Of a DNA stretch of 64,000 nucleotides, positions 17,871 through 25,564 are shown in pieces. The first letter of the stretch is position 1. Each line of letters opens with the position of its first letter. The stretch spans positions 163,873 to 227,872 of the forward strand of contig CADANT010000001.1 of assembly GCA_902789345.1 (NCBI GenBank), given 5' to 3'. The notes below the pieces were generated by a model, which did no database searches, was not told where the DNA came from, and saw only the letters and a program-made list of their open reading frames with translations. Origin of the DNA: an uncultured Ruminococcus sp. (GTDB lineage: Bacteria; Bacillota; Clostridia; Oscillospirales; Acutalibacteraceae). The translations under genes and the position numbers were made by a program.

Positions 17871-17911
17871 CCGCTGTAAATTCCCATAAAAACGGAAATT
17901 ACAGCGGTTTT
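17867..17911 (-). terminator. Terminator of the recombinase gene
   Basis: Reverse-strand hairpin AAAACCGCTGTAA ... TTACAGCGGTTTT. Its T tract is the first bases of the left inverted repeat. In the present orientation it insulates the surface-protein gene from recombinase transcription. Confidence 0.85.
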
Positions 17912-17928
17912 ACCACTTTTTTGACCAC

Positions 17929-19029
17929 TTATAGATTTGCTAAAAGTTCAAGCTTGTTAATCTGTTTTTTCTTTTGTTCGTCACTTGAATGAACATACTT
18001 TTCAAGGGTAATGTTTACAGAGGCATGTCCCAGTATTTCGCTTAAGCTTTTTATATCTACACCTTTTTCTATTGCTCTGGTGGCAAAGGTGTGCCTTAAT
18101 GCGTGAAAGTTTATATACTCTACCCCTGCTTTTTCCAGTATCTTTTTGTATCTGTACTGGTAACATCTAGGCTCAATATAATTCATATTTTTTGAGAGGA
18201 AATAATAATTGTTATTGCCTGCAGGGATATACTGTTTCAGCAGTGCCGCAACAAAACTGGGTATAGGCACTACTCTAACAGAGCATTGTGACTTTGGGGC
18301 ATCTACTATAACTTTTGTTTTTGCCTTGGCGGTACTGTCTGTGTTTTTTATTCGCTGCACAGCCTTGTCCACCATCAGGGTTTCCATTTCCATATTAATA
18401 TCAGAGCATTTTAAGGCACACACTTCACCTATTCTAAGCCCCGTGTATAAGCACAGCAAAACGCCGAGGGTATCTGTACTGCAATTTCTAAGCAAATAAT
18501 TCTCCAGCTTTGCCTGTTCTTCCAAAGAAAACACAGCCACCTTGTCAGAGCTTTTCTTGAATTTACAGCTGTTAAGCTTTAGGTTACAGTTGTAATAACG
18601 GTTTGCATAGTCCACCACAGCCCGAAACACCGCCGTAATATCCTTTAGCGTTTTAGGTGAAAGGTAGCTGTACCTTTCTGTAATGCTGTCAATGCTGTTT
18701 TCGTTAAGCTTGGAAAGCTTTGCTTCTTCAAAGCAAGGAATAATGTATTTTTCTGTAATGTAAAGATATTTAGAATATGTCGACTCCTTTACGCCGTGCT
18801 TAACCTTACTTAGCCAACCGTAACAGCAACTTTTAAAGTCGGTATCTGCCTTAGCTTGGGTTACATTATTGGAATTAAGCTGTATGTTTTGCAGCTTTTC
18901 CCTAACCTCTTTATAGGTTTTTGCGTACACTGATGAATACTTTATTTTTCCTTTGTCGTCATATCCCTTAAAATATCTTCCTTCCCAGCGTCCGTCTTTT
19001 CGTTTGTAAATGTTTTGTCCTACTCTCAT
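17929..19029 (-). CDS. Tyrosine recombinase, Tn916/phage integrase type
   Basis: 366 aa. Cuts and rejoins DNA through a covalent 3'-phosphotyrosine. Residues 1-50 (YKRKDGRWEGRYFKG) match the arm-DNA-binding domain of Tn916-like integrases. Residues 65-145 are the SAM-like core-binding domain. The catalytic domain has all key residues: R199 (TGLRIGE), Lys near 246, H309 and R312 (HALRHT), H335 (LGHAS) and nucleophile Y345 (KYVH). The start at 19029 has AAAGG upstream; the longer start at 19062 has none. It lies inside perfect inverted repeats with no excisionase or other mobile genes, which suggests a domesticated DNA invertase. Confidence 0.92.
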   Translation of the reverse strand: MRVGQNIYKRKDGRWEGRYFKGYDDKGKIKYSSVYAKTYKEVREKLQNIQLNSNNVTQAKADTDFKSCCYGWLSKVKHGVKESTYSKYLYITEKYIIPCFEEAKLSKLNENSIDSITERYSYLSPKTLKDITAVFRAVVDYANRYYNCNLKLNSCKFKKSSDKVAVFSLEEQAKLENYLLRNCSTDTLGVLLCLYTGLRIGEVCALKCSDINMEMETLMVDKAVQRIKNTDSTAKAKTKVIVDAPKSQCSVRVVPIPSFVAALLKQYIPAGNNNYYFLSKNMNYIEPRCYQYRYKKILEKAGVEYINFHALRHTFATRAIEKGVDIKSLSEILGHASVNITLEKYVHSSDEQKKKQINKLELLANL

Positions 19030-19151
19030 AAAACCACTACCTTTAAATAATATGCTGACCATTTATCTGACCACAATAATTTGATAAAAAGGCAATATTT
19101 ACGAGTAAAATTACAATATTAAAAATCAACATAAAAACATTATAAATTTAG

Positions 19152-19180
19152 TTGACATATTTCCGTAAGAATGATATTAT
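19152..19180 (+). promoter_or_regulatory. Strong outward-facing promoter inside the invertible segment
   Basis: Perfect TTGACA (19152-19157), 17 bp, TATTAT (19175-19180). The start would be near 19187, 18 bp before the right inverted repeat. No + strand gene lies downstream for over 7 kb. As drawn it can only make a short RNA ending at the hairpin 19236-19274. Confidence 0.8.
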
Positions 19181-19204
19181 ATACTTATAAATTCAGAAAT
19201 AATC

Positions 19205-19234
19205 TTTTCGTTTAGTTATATACTTCACGAAAAA
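19205..19234 (+). repeat. Right inverted repeat (recombination site) of the invertible segment
   Basis: Exact 30-bp reverse complement of 17841-17870. Half-sites TTTTCGTTTAGT (19205-19216) and ACTTCACGAAAA (19222-19233) flank the core TATAT (19217-19221). Homology between the two copies stops at both edges. Confidence 0.9.
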
Positions 19235-19235
19235 G

Positions 19236-19274
19236 GGCAGTAATTTTACATTAGCAGAGTTATTGCCTTTTTTG
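19236..19274 (+). terminator. Hairpin that would stop the outward transcript
   Basis: GGCAGTAA pairs with TTATTGCC (one G-U pair) around a 16-nt loop, followed by TTTTTTG. It begins 2 bp after the right inverted repeat. The 19063-19422 interval otherwise contains only the promoter, the repeat and terminators. Confidence 0.65.
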
Positions 19275-19354
19275 TATTATACTATATTTACCATTCTTTT
19301 GTGAAGATATATTTGCATATTTTTCATTAACTGTTTAATAAAACCAAAGCCTAA

Positions 19355-19403
19355 CAAAAAAGGTCACAGCCGTTTGCGTACACAAGCAGGCTGTGACCTT
19401 TTT
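19355..19403 (-). terminator. Terminator of the rodA-like/pbp operon
   Basis: AAAAAAGGTCACAGCC pairs with GGCTGTGACCTTTTT; T runs on both sides make it usable from either strand. It lies 20 bp below the transpeptidase stop. Confidence 0.85.
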
Positions 19404-19422
19404 ATTATTTTATTATTTGTTT

Positions 19423-20787
19423 TTATTCCGATCTTAGCACCGAGGCACAGGCCTCCATAGCCGCCACTGCAACAGGGCCGGCTGTACTAAAGCCGTAGCC
19501 GCCGTTTTCTACTATTACGGCAAAGGCAAGAGGAGCGTCTTCGTCTTGAGAATAGCCTACCATCCAGGCGTGTGGCTCTTTGTTTTCGCCTACCTCGGCA
19601 GTACCTGTTTTAGCACAAACAGTAAGGCTTGGAAACAGGCTGTCACCGTAGTAGCTGGTAACATCGTAACGCATATATTCGTCAAGCTTAGCCGCCAGGT
19701 CGGAGTCTATCATATCCTTTGTGCCGCCGTTAATCTCCATAACGCCGCTTTTAATCTCATTTGGCAATACGGCTGTTCCGCCGTTGGCTATAGCACCGCA
19801 CATTATCGCCATTTGCATTGGGTTTGCCTCTACAGTGTACTGACCTATACCGGACCAGCCCAGTCCGTTTTCGTCCGCTTTGCTTACATTGTAAACCTGC
19901 TTTGCGGTTTCTGTGCTGTTTACGGTGACAATGCTGTTAAAGCCCAGCTTTTCTGCCATTGCGGTCATTTTGTCTTTGCCAAGTCTTGCGGCAAGCTCAG
20001 AGAATACCACATTGCAGGACTGCGCCAAGCCCTCTTTCATAGTAAGCTCACCGTGAATGTGCATACAGGTTATTTCGTTGCCGCCAATATTTGTACTGCC
20101 GTTGCAGGTAAAGGTTTCGTTTTCAATATCAGGAATATTTTCAAGAGCCGCCGCAGCAGTTATAATCTTAAAGGTAGAACCTGGAGCATATAAACCTGCA
20201 AGCACTTTGTCAACATACACGCCGTCGTATTCCTTTTCGTTATCCTCTGTAATTTCCGGAGGGTCCAGTGGGTCGTAGGTAGGGGTGCTTACACTGCACA
20301 GCACCTCGCCTGTTTTATAATTGTACACCACTACTGCACCGTTGTGTCCACTTAAAGCATTGTAGGCGGCATTACAGGCGGAGGAATCTATTGTAAGCGT
20401 TATGTTGCTGCCTGCTTTTAATGAGGAGGGCAGGCCTAATCCCCACAAGTAGTTAAAGCCTATTAGCTGAGAACGGTAAGAGCTTTGAATTGCAGAAGAA
20501 ATATTTAAGCTGTCGTCCCCTACTACATGTAGTGTAGAAAGCCTGGTGGTATAGTCGCTGTTATAAAGTCTTTCACCGTCTTGCGAATATGCAAGAGTAT
20601 TGCCGTTGCGGTCAAATATTTCTCCGGCGGAGGAAAGACCGCCGCTGCCGGCTAAATGGCCGTTGTACGGGTGCTGAATCCACTGCCCCGCGTTCAAAAA
20701 TATTTTCACAATAAATACGCACAGCCCTACTATAGCAAGCAATGCAATTATAAGCACCATAGTAGACCTTGAACGGGTTTTTCTCAT
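19423..20787 (-). CDS. Penicillin-binding transpeptidase (PbpA/FtsI class)
   Basis: 454 aa, monofunctional class B penicillin-binding protein that cross-links peptidoglycan. One N-terminal membrane anchor (residues about 12-32). Active-site motifs are complete: APGSTFK (Ser nucleophile near 200), SCN in QSCNVVFS near 255, and KTGTAEV near 390. The N-terminal pedestal is short, as in PbpA of Actinobacteria and its Clostridial relatives. It starts 24 bp after the SEDS glycosyltransferase gene stops, so the two form the usual polymerase-transpeptidase pair. AAAGGAG ribosome binding site. Confidence 0.93.
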   Translation of the reverse strand: MRKTRSRSTMVLIIALLAIVGLCVFIVKIFLNAGQWIQHPYNGHLAGSGGLSSAGEIFDRNGNTLAYSQDGERLYNSDYTTRLSTLHVVGDDSLNISSAIQSSYRSQLIGFNYLWGLGLPSSLKAGSNITLTIDSSACNAAYNALSGHNGAVVVYNYKTGEVLCSVSTPTYDPLDPPEITEDNEKEYDGVYVDKVLAGLYAPGSTFKIITAAAALENIPDIENETFTCNGSTNIGGNEITCMHIHGELTMKEGLAQSCNVVFSELAARLGKDKMTAMAEKLGFNSIVTVNSTETAKQVYNVSKADENGLGWSGIGQYTVEANPMQMAIMCGAIANGGTAVLPNEIKSGVMEINGGTKDMIDSDLAAKLDEYMRYDVTSYYGDSLFPSLTVCAKTGTAEVGENKEPHAWMVGYSQDEDAPLAFAVIVENGGYGFSTAGPVAVAAMEACASVLRSE

Positions 20788-20811
20788 AAAGCTGCTCCTT
20801 TCGCTAAAGGA

Positions 20812-22521
20812 TTATACATTTCGTTTTATCTTTTTAACCGCATAGGTGCGTTCGTCTGCCGCCTTTATAAACGCCAGCAAGCACCAACAGGAAATCATAC
20901 TTGAACCGCCGGCACTTATAAACGGAAGCGTTACACCTGTAAGAGGAAGAATGTCTGTAGCGCCAAAAACATTAAGTGCAGTTTGTACAAGCATTAAGCC
21001 TGCGGCACAGCAAGCCGAAATCGAATAAAATGTAGAACGGCTTCTTGTAGTAATGGCTCTGGCATATATAACCAAGCCTATTATGCAGGCAACAATAGCA
21101 ATAGCTATAATTAAGCCAAGCTCTTCACAAAGCAGTCCAAACACAAGGTCGCTTTCGGAGGCGCCTACATATTTTAAGTAGCCGTTGCCTACGCCTACGC
21201 CGGTTATACCGCCGCTTGCGGAATATGTAAGAACTCTTGCCTGCTGGTAACCTGTAGAGTTTGCAAGCTCAAAGCACTTGCCCCAAGCACTGAAACGGTC
21301 TGCTATATACGGCTTAAACGAAAGCACCACTGTTGCGCCCATAACAGCCGCAACAACTGCAAGAATAACTGTTTTAATGTCGCCGCTTCGCATAAACGCA
21401 ATAAACAAAAAGGTACAGAAGAATATTAACGCCGTACCAAGGTCGCTCATAATTATAAGAGCGCCTACGCATATTGCGGAAAATATAATAAAGTGAATTA
21501 GGTTTCCCTTTGTGAGCAGTTTGTCAAGTGCAGAGGCACTTACAAAAATATAAATAACCTTAACAAATTCAGATGGCTGAATAGAAACACCGCCAATGCT
21601 AAGCCAGTTAGCCGCACCGTAGGTTACCTTTGCAAACAGAATGTTTACTGCCAAAAACGCCATAGCCAGCAAATAAAGAGGTATTCTGAATTTTTCTATT
21701 CTGTCGGGATTTTCAATAACCTTTATAATAATGGCAAAGCATACCATACCGGCTACCATTGCGGCGGCCTGCACAAGGCTTTGCTTAAATACCTGCCGTA
21801 CAAGCATCATAATGCCTGTTCCGCTCATAAATATTGCCAAAGATTCAAGCTCAAAGCTAACCCTTTTAAGTGCCTTAGTGGATATATGATAAAATGTCCA
21901 GCTTGCCGCCATTATAACGCCCCATGTTGCAAAGGGCATAAAGTCCTGAACATCTACACACAGGCTTGCCTCCACCGCCATAAAAAATAAATAAACAGAT
22001 ATAAGCACAAGCAGAAAAACAGGCTTTATTGCCGCCTTGCTTTTAGGTCGGTTAAAAAACCACGACTTATTGTCTGCTATAACATCGTCTGTTCTTTTTA
22101 CTATATAGCTTGTATCTCCTACACGAATAACATCATCTATCATTATAGGTGTGCGGTCTTGAGTTTGCTTATCGTTTACATATGTGCCGGACTTAGAGCC
22201 AACATCGTTAATAAACCAGCCCTCTTTTCGCCGCAAAAGCACTGCGTGATCTCTTGAAACCGTAGGGTCGGCAATAAAAATGTCGCTTCCCTTGCTTCTG
22301 CCAATGGAATTTTCCCAGTAAAGTACAGGCGTACTTTCACCTGTTGCCTGATTAACCAACATAATAAGAGCCTGCTCATCTCGGCGGTGGCGCCGCATAG
22401 AGCTAAAGCATTGAAATACTATAATAACAGCCAAAATCGGCAGTAATATTCTTATAACCAGAAGTGCTATATCAATAACAACATCAAGAAAAGGCAGGTT
22501 AAACCACGAAAGAAAGTCCAT
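20812..22521 (-). CDS. FtsW/RodA-family SEDS glycosyltransferase with N-terminal FHA domain
   Basis: 569 aa. Residues 15-40 are a membrane helix. Residues about 66-140 form an FHA phosphothreonine-binding domain with key pattern IGRSKGSD, SRDHA and GTYVND. Residues about 165-560 are ten membrane helices of a SEDS lipid II polymerase (GAANWLSIGGVSIQPSEFVKV, PLTGVTLPFISAGGSS). The fusion implies recruitment or control by Ser/Thr phosphorylation. It resembles the actinobacterial rodA-pbpA-FHA-pknB cluster condensed into one protein. The kinase is not in the window; a PP2C phosphatase is at 29295. Confidence 0.92.
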   Translation of the reverse strand: MDFLSWFNLPFLDVVIDIALLVIRILLPILAVIIVFQCFSSMRRHRRDEQALIMLVNQATGESTPVLYWENSIGRSKGSDIFIADPTVSRDHAVLLRRKEGWFINDVGSKSGTYVNDKQTQDRTPIMIDDVIRVGDTSYIVKRTDDVIADNKSWFFNRPKSKAAIKPVFLLVLISVYLFFMAVEASLCVDVQDFMPFATWGVIMAASWTFYHISTKALKRVSFELESLAIFMSGTGIMMLVRQVFKQSLVQAAAMVAGMVCFAIIIKVIENPDRIEKFRIPLYLLAMAFLAVNILFAKVTYGAANWLSIGGVSIQPSEFVKVIYIFVSASALDKLLTKGNLIHFIIFSAICVGALIIMSDLGTALIFFCTFLFIAFMRSGDIKTVILAVVAAVMGATVVLSFKPYIADRFSAWGKCFELANSTGYQQARVLTYSASGGITGVGVGNGYLKYVGASESDLVFGLLCEELGLIIAIAIVACIIGLVIYARAITTRSRSTFYSISACCAAGLMLVQTALNVFGATDILPLTGVTLPFISAGGSSMISCWCLLAFIKAADERTYAVKKIKRNV

Positions 22522-22866
22522 ATATTCACACCTTTCTCAGTAGGGTATGCGGTTACAGCATTATTCCTATGTAAATGTACCGCCCCAAAATAAAATAAAC
22601 ATATTTTTTCTCTTTATAAAGTAGATAATATTCCATACCGTTGCAAAAGTCAAGAAACATTGTGTAAATAAATAACAACAGTAAATTACAAAAGTATATC
22701 AACTGATTTACTGCGGAAATTGGTTAACACCGGGCATAATAGACAAAGGTTTTGCCCATATTTTTCAAGGAAATTCCACAGCGTATTTATGTATGGTGTT
22801 ATACAGAAACTGTGGGCAGCAAACCTTAGTATGCCTACCCACAGTAATACTTAACATTATATATTA

Positions 22867-24051
22867 CTAAATTTCGTCCTGCACCTGCTGAATGTCTAAA
22901 AATTCCCCACTGCTTTCACAGCTTTCGTCGTCCGTGCTTTCTGTATCCTCTAAATTCTCTAAACTTTCAGTATCCCCTTGGTCTGTGGAATTTTCCTGCT
23001 GAGCCGTATCTGCTCTAACGGCTTTTTCATCTTCTTTCTTTTTAGTAAGAATAGAGAACGGTGCGCAAATTAAAATTACGCCATAATATGTAATTACTCG
23101 CCAAAGCAGCAATGCGGATTTTAATATAGCCGAGCCGTAGAACATTTTGTAGAAAACAGAGAACGCAAGCTCAGCCGCACCTGTTGCCCCCGGCAAAGGT
23201 ATCATAGCAGACGCAAGGGTAACAAAAGCCTGTGAACAAACCATATCTACCGGTGAGGCGCCGTTTAATCCAAACGCCCTGTAAATACAGTACGGAACAA
23301 GCATCATTAACAAAACCTGTACAAAAACCAACAGGTATGATTTTACCATTAGCTTTGGCTTGCTCATAAGGGCTTTGTTGCCGTCGTGAAACACCTCTAC
23401 CTGGTCGGTAATGGATTTTATATATTTTTCCGGGTTTTTAATAAGCTTTATTTTTCTTATTAATTTACTGCATACCCTTACTACCCAGTTTGAAAAGCGT
23501 CTGTTAAAGGAAATAAAAATAAACAGTCCCGTAACCACCACCTGCGAGAAAAATCCGGCTATAACAAAAGCCCAAAGCACAGGTGTGTTTACATGGCTGA
23601 TAAAAAAATCGAACTTAAAAATAAGTGCAAAAACACTAAACGCCGTAGAAGTTATTTGAAACACCACAAATTTTTGCGTCATACAGGATGTGGCAAAGCC
23701 GGCGTCTATTTTTTTGTTTGCCATAAATATAACTTGCATAGGTTGTCCGCCTGTTGAGGAGGGAGTTATGGCACTAAAAAAACTACCTACACACGAGGAC
23801 TTTACTCCGTCCAAAAAAGTAAAGCTGCTGTAGTCGCCTTTAATATACATATATGTTACAACGGAATCTATAAACATATTTCCCAACTGACACAGCACTG
23901 CAAGCACCACCCATAAGGCGTTTAAGCTTATGTCTGAAGAAATAAGGTCAATAAGACCGTCCTCCGATACACAAAAGTATGTAATTAAGCCTATTGACAA
24001 GGCAATAACTATTATGTTAAACACAACAGCAAAACTGATTTTTTTCTTCAT
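22867..24051 (-). CDS. Lysylphosphatidylglycerol-synthase-TM / flippase-like membrane protein
   Basis: 394 aa. About eight membrane helices and family motifs SSFFSAITPSSTGGQPMQ near 90 and PLPGATGAAELAF near 285 place it in the AglD/MprF transmembrane family (UPF0104). Members move or modify lipids, but this one lacks the MprF synthase domain. The C-terminal 60 residues are very acidic (TESLENLEDTESTDDESCE) and probably cytoplasmic. The start at 24051 is supported by GAGG. The 22522-22866 interval above its neighbour holds only promoter sequence and a hairpin CTGTGGG/CCCACAG near 22806-22845. Confidence 0.82.
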   Translation of the reverse strand: MKKKISFAVVFNIIVIALSIGLITYFCVSEDGLIDLISSDISLNALWVVLAVLCQLGNMFIDSVVTYMYIKGDYSSFTFLDGVKSSCVGSFFSAITPSSTGGQPMQVIFMANKKIDAGFATSCMTQKFVVFQITSTAFSVFALIFKFDFFISHVNTPVLWAFVIAGFFSQVVVTGLFIFISFNRRFSNWVVRVCSKLIRKIKLIKNPEKYIKSITDQVEVFHDGNKALMSKPKLMVKSYLLVFVQVLLMMLVPYCIYRAFGLNGASPVDMVCSQAFVTLASAMIPLPGATGAAELAFSVFYKMFYGSAILKSALLLWRVITYYGVILICAPFSILTKKKEDEKAVRADTAQQENSTDQGDTESLENLEDTESTDDESCESSGEFLDIQQVQDEI

Positions 24052-24167
24052 ATTAATCCTCGTAAATTCACCACAAATTCGGCTTAACATAAGCATACCA
24101 TAAAAAATCCACATTTTATGGCATATTTTCTATATTAGCCTTGCATAATTAATTAAATAAAAACTCC

Positions 24168-24206
24168 AAAATCAGCTGCCGTTTTTACACAGCAGCTGAT
24201 TTTAAT
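24168..24206 (-). terminator. Terminator of the serpin gene
   Basis: AAAATCAGCTGC pairs with GCAGCTGATTTT around a 12-nt loop, with A and T runs on both sides. Confidence 0.8.
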
Positions 24207-24241
24207 CAACCTAAAGCATTTTATACAGACAATAAAAATTA

Positions 24242-25525
24242 TTACAAATTGCTTACCGTACCTATTATAACAGGCAAATAACTTTCGTTGTCTACCACAG
24301 CATATATAAATGGTCTGTCAAACACCAGGCTTTCTGTTGCCTTTGGGGCATTTTTGTCTTCTTCACTCTGATTATCGGAAGATATGCCCTTTTGATTAAC
24401 AGCAATACTTACAGTTTGTGTAACATCATTTAAAAGCAGATTTTCGGTAAATCCTTTTGAAAAATCTGCGTCATCGCTAAAAATAGTGGTTATGCCTATA
24501 TTTTCAAGATTTTTCTTTATGCTGTCACTGCTTTCAACTGAAAATTCCGGAATACTTACATTAGTAAAATCGGTTGGTGAAACAGTGGTTGGCAGGCTTA
24601 AAAATTCGTCTGCAGTAAGCTCGTTTAAATATTTCTCTAAGCTGACGCCCTTGTTTGGCATAATGCACACAAGCTTACAAGGGATATTCTTTAGCTCTTT
24701 AACAAAGCCCTCTGCACTTTCGTCAGAAAAAGTACGCTCTGCACTTGTAAGGAAATTCACCTTTGCAGTACTGCCGCTTTGGTTGGAAAAGCTGCCCTGT
24801 TTAACATCAGATTCACCGTAACCCCTTAGCCAGCTGTCACTAACAACTACAGAGCTGTCTATATACAGCTTATAGTCGGAGCCGGTGTTTACACTTTTGG
24901 CATCTATAAGCCCCTTTGAATTATCTGATATATAATTTTTAATTAGAGTGTTGCTTTTACTGTTGTTAAAATCTGTTTCATAGGCAGAAACATTGTAGTA
25001 ATTCTCTAATTTCTGCAAAAAGCTCCTTTTAGGTGACAGCTTATCGGACACCCACATTGAGTTTACTGAAAAAATCCCCGCATTATCGTTGTTGAAAAAT
25101 TCCAGCCGCTGTGTAAGATAGGCCGCACAGCTATTAATTTCTTCGACAGTTTGATTTGACTTGCCCAGGTGATTTTTTATTTCCTTTTGGGCACTTTTGG
25201 TTACAGCATTTTCCACAGAAGCCATTGAAAGTGCTGTAGATACCGGTGAAACTACAGTATTGCTTTTGGTGTAGTCTGTCTGTTTTAGCAGCTGCAGTGC
25301 CATATTACCGGTTTTTTTCACAAAGTTATCATAGCCCTCCGGCTTTTTTACTGTGTCGTTAAAGTCGTAATTAGGTGAGTCCCCACTTTTTTGCACACTT
25401 GCCAGCAAATTATCCGTAACGCTCACCTTGTTTTCATCATTACTGTTACAGCCGCCAAGCCCTATTGCCGCTGTACATATAGCCACAACTGCCGTAATAC
25501 ACCTTAAAGCAAAATTACTTTTCAT
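24242..25525 (-). CDS. Serpin lipoprotein with atypical reactive-centre loop
   Basis: 427 aa. Signal peptide with lipobox LGGC, so probably anchored outside the membrane. The serpin domain is complete: NTVVSPVSTALSMASVENAV near 85, shutter and sheet segments SVNSMWVS and VVVSDSWLRGYG, and the C-terminal FDRPFIYAVVDNESYLPVIIGTV. The hinge reads VNQKGISSDNQSEEDK. Inhibitory serpins have small residues (mostly Ala) at P12-P9; here these positions are polar and acidic. It may therefore be a poor or non-inhibitory serpin. Gut Eubacterium siraeum serpins (siropins) are known inhibitors of host proteases. It follows the glycosyltransferase by 39 bp, probably one operon. Confidence 0.9.
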   Translation of the reverse strand: MKSNFALRCITAVVAICTAAIGLGGCNSNDENKVSVTDNLLASVQKSGDSPNYDFNDTVKKPEGYDNFVKKTGNMALQLLKQTDYTKSNTVVSPVSTALSMASVENAVTKSAQKEIKNHLGKSNQTVEEINSCAAYLTQRLEFFNNDNAGIFSVNSMWVSDKLSPKRSFLQKLENYYNVSAYETDFNNSKSNTLIKNYISDNSKGLIDAKSVNTGSDYKLYIDSSVVVSDSWLRGYGESDVKQGSFSNQSGSTAKVNFLTSAERTFSDESAEGFVKELKNIPCKLVCIMPNKGVSLEKYLNELTADEFLSLPTTVSPTDFTNVSIPEFSVESSDSIKKNLENIGITTIFSDDADFSKGFTENLLLNDVTQTVSIAVNQKGISSDNQSEEDKNAPKATESLVFDRPFIYAVVDNESYLPVIIGTVSNL

Positions 25526-25564
25526 TGTATATTCTCCAAACCTTTAACATTAATATTGCTATAT

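Larger units (their letters stand above)
17841..19234. mobile_element. Candidate self-inverting DNA switch carrying a tyrosine recombinase and an outward promoter
   Basis: A 1394-bp segment bounded by perfect 30-bp inverted repeats. Inside are one tyrosine recombinase gene on the reverse strand, its terminator against the left repeat, and a TTGACA-17-TATTAT promoter against the right repeat, pointing outwards. As drawn, the promoter reads right into a hairpin terminator. Inverted, it would read left into the leader of the surface-protein gene. No target-site duplication or cargo is visible, so an inversion switch fits better than an insertion element. Inversion itself is inferred, not shown. 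Confidence 0.75.

Noticed and set aside
17841..19234. Reading the recombinase segment as an insertion sequence or integrated element
   Set aside because: No target duplication, excisionase, replication or cargo genes. The inverted repeats have recombination-core form and not transposon-end form. Inversion fits better, though mobility is not excluded.
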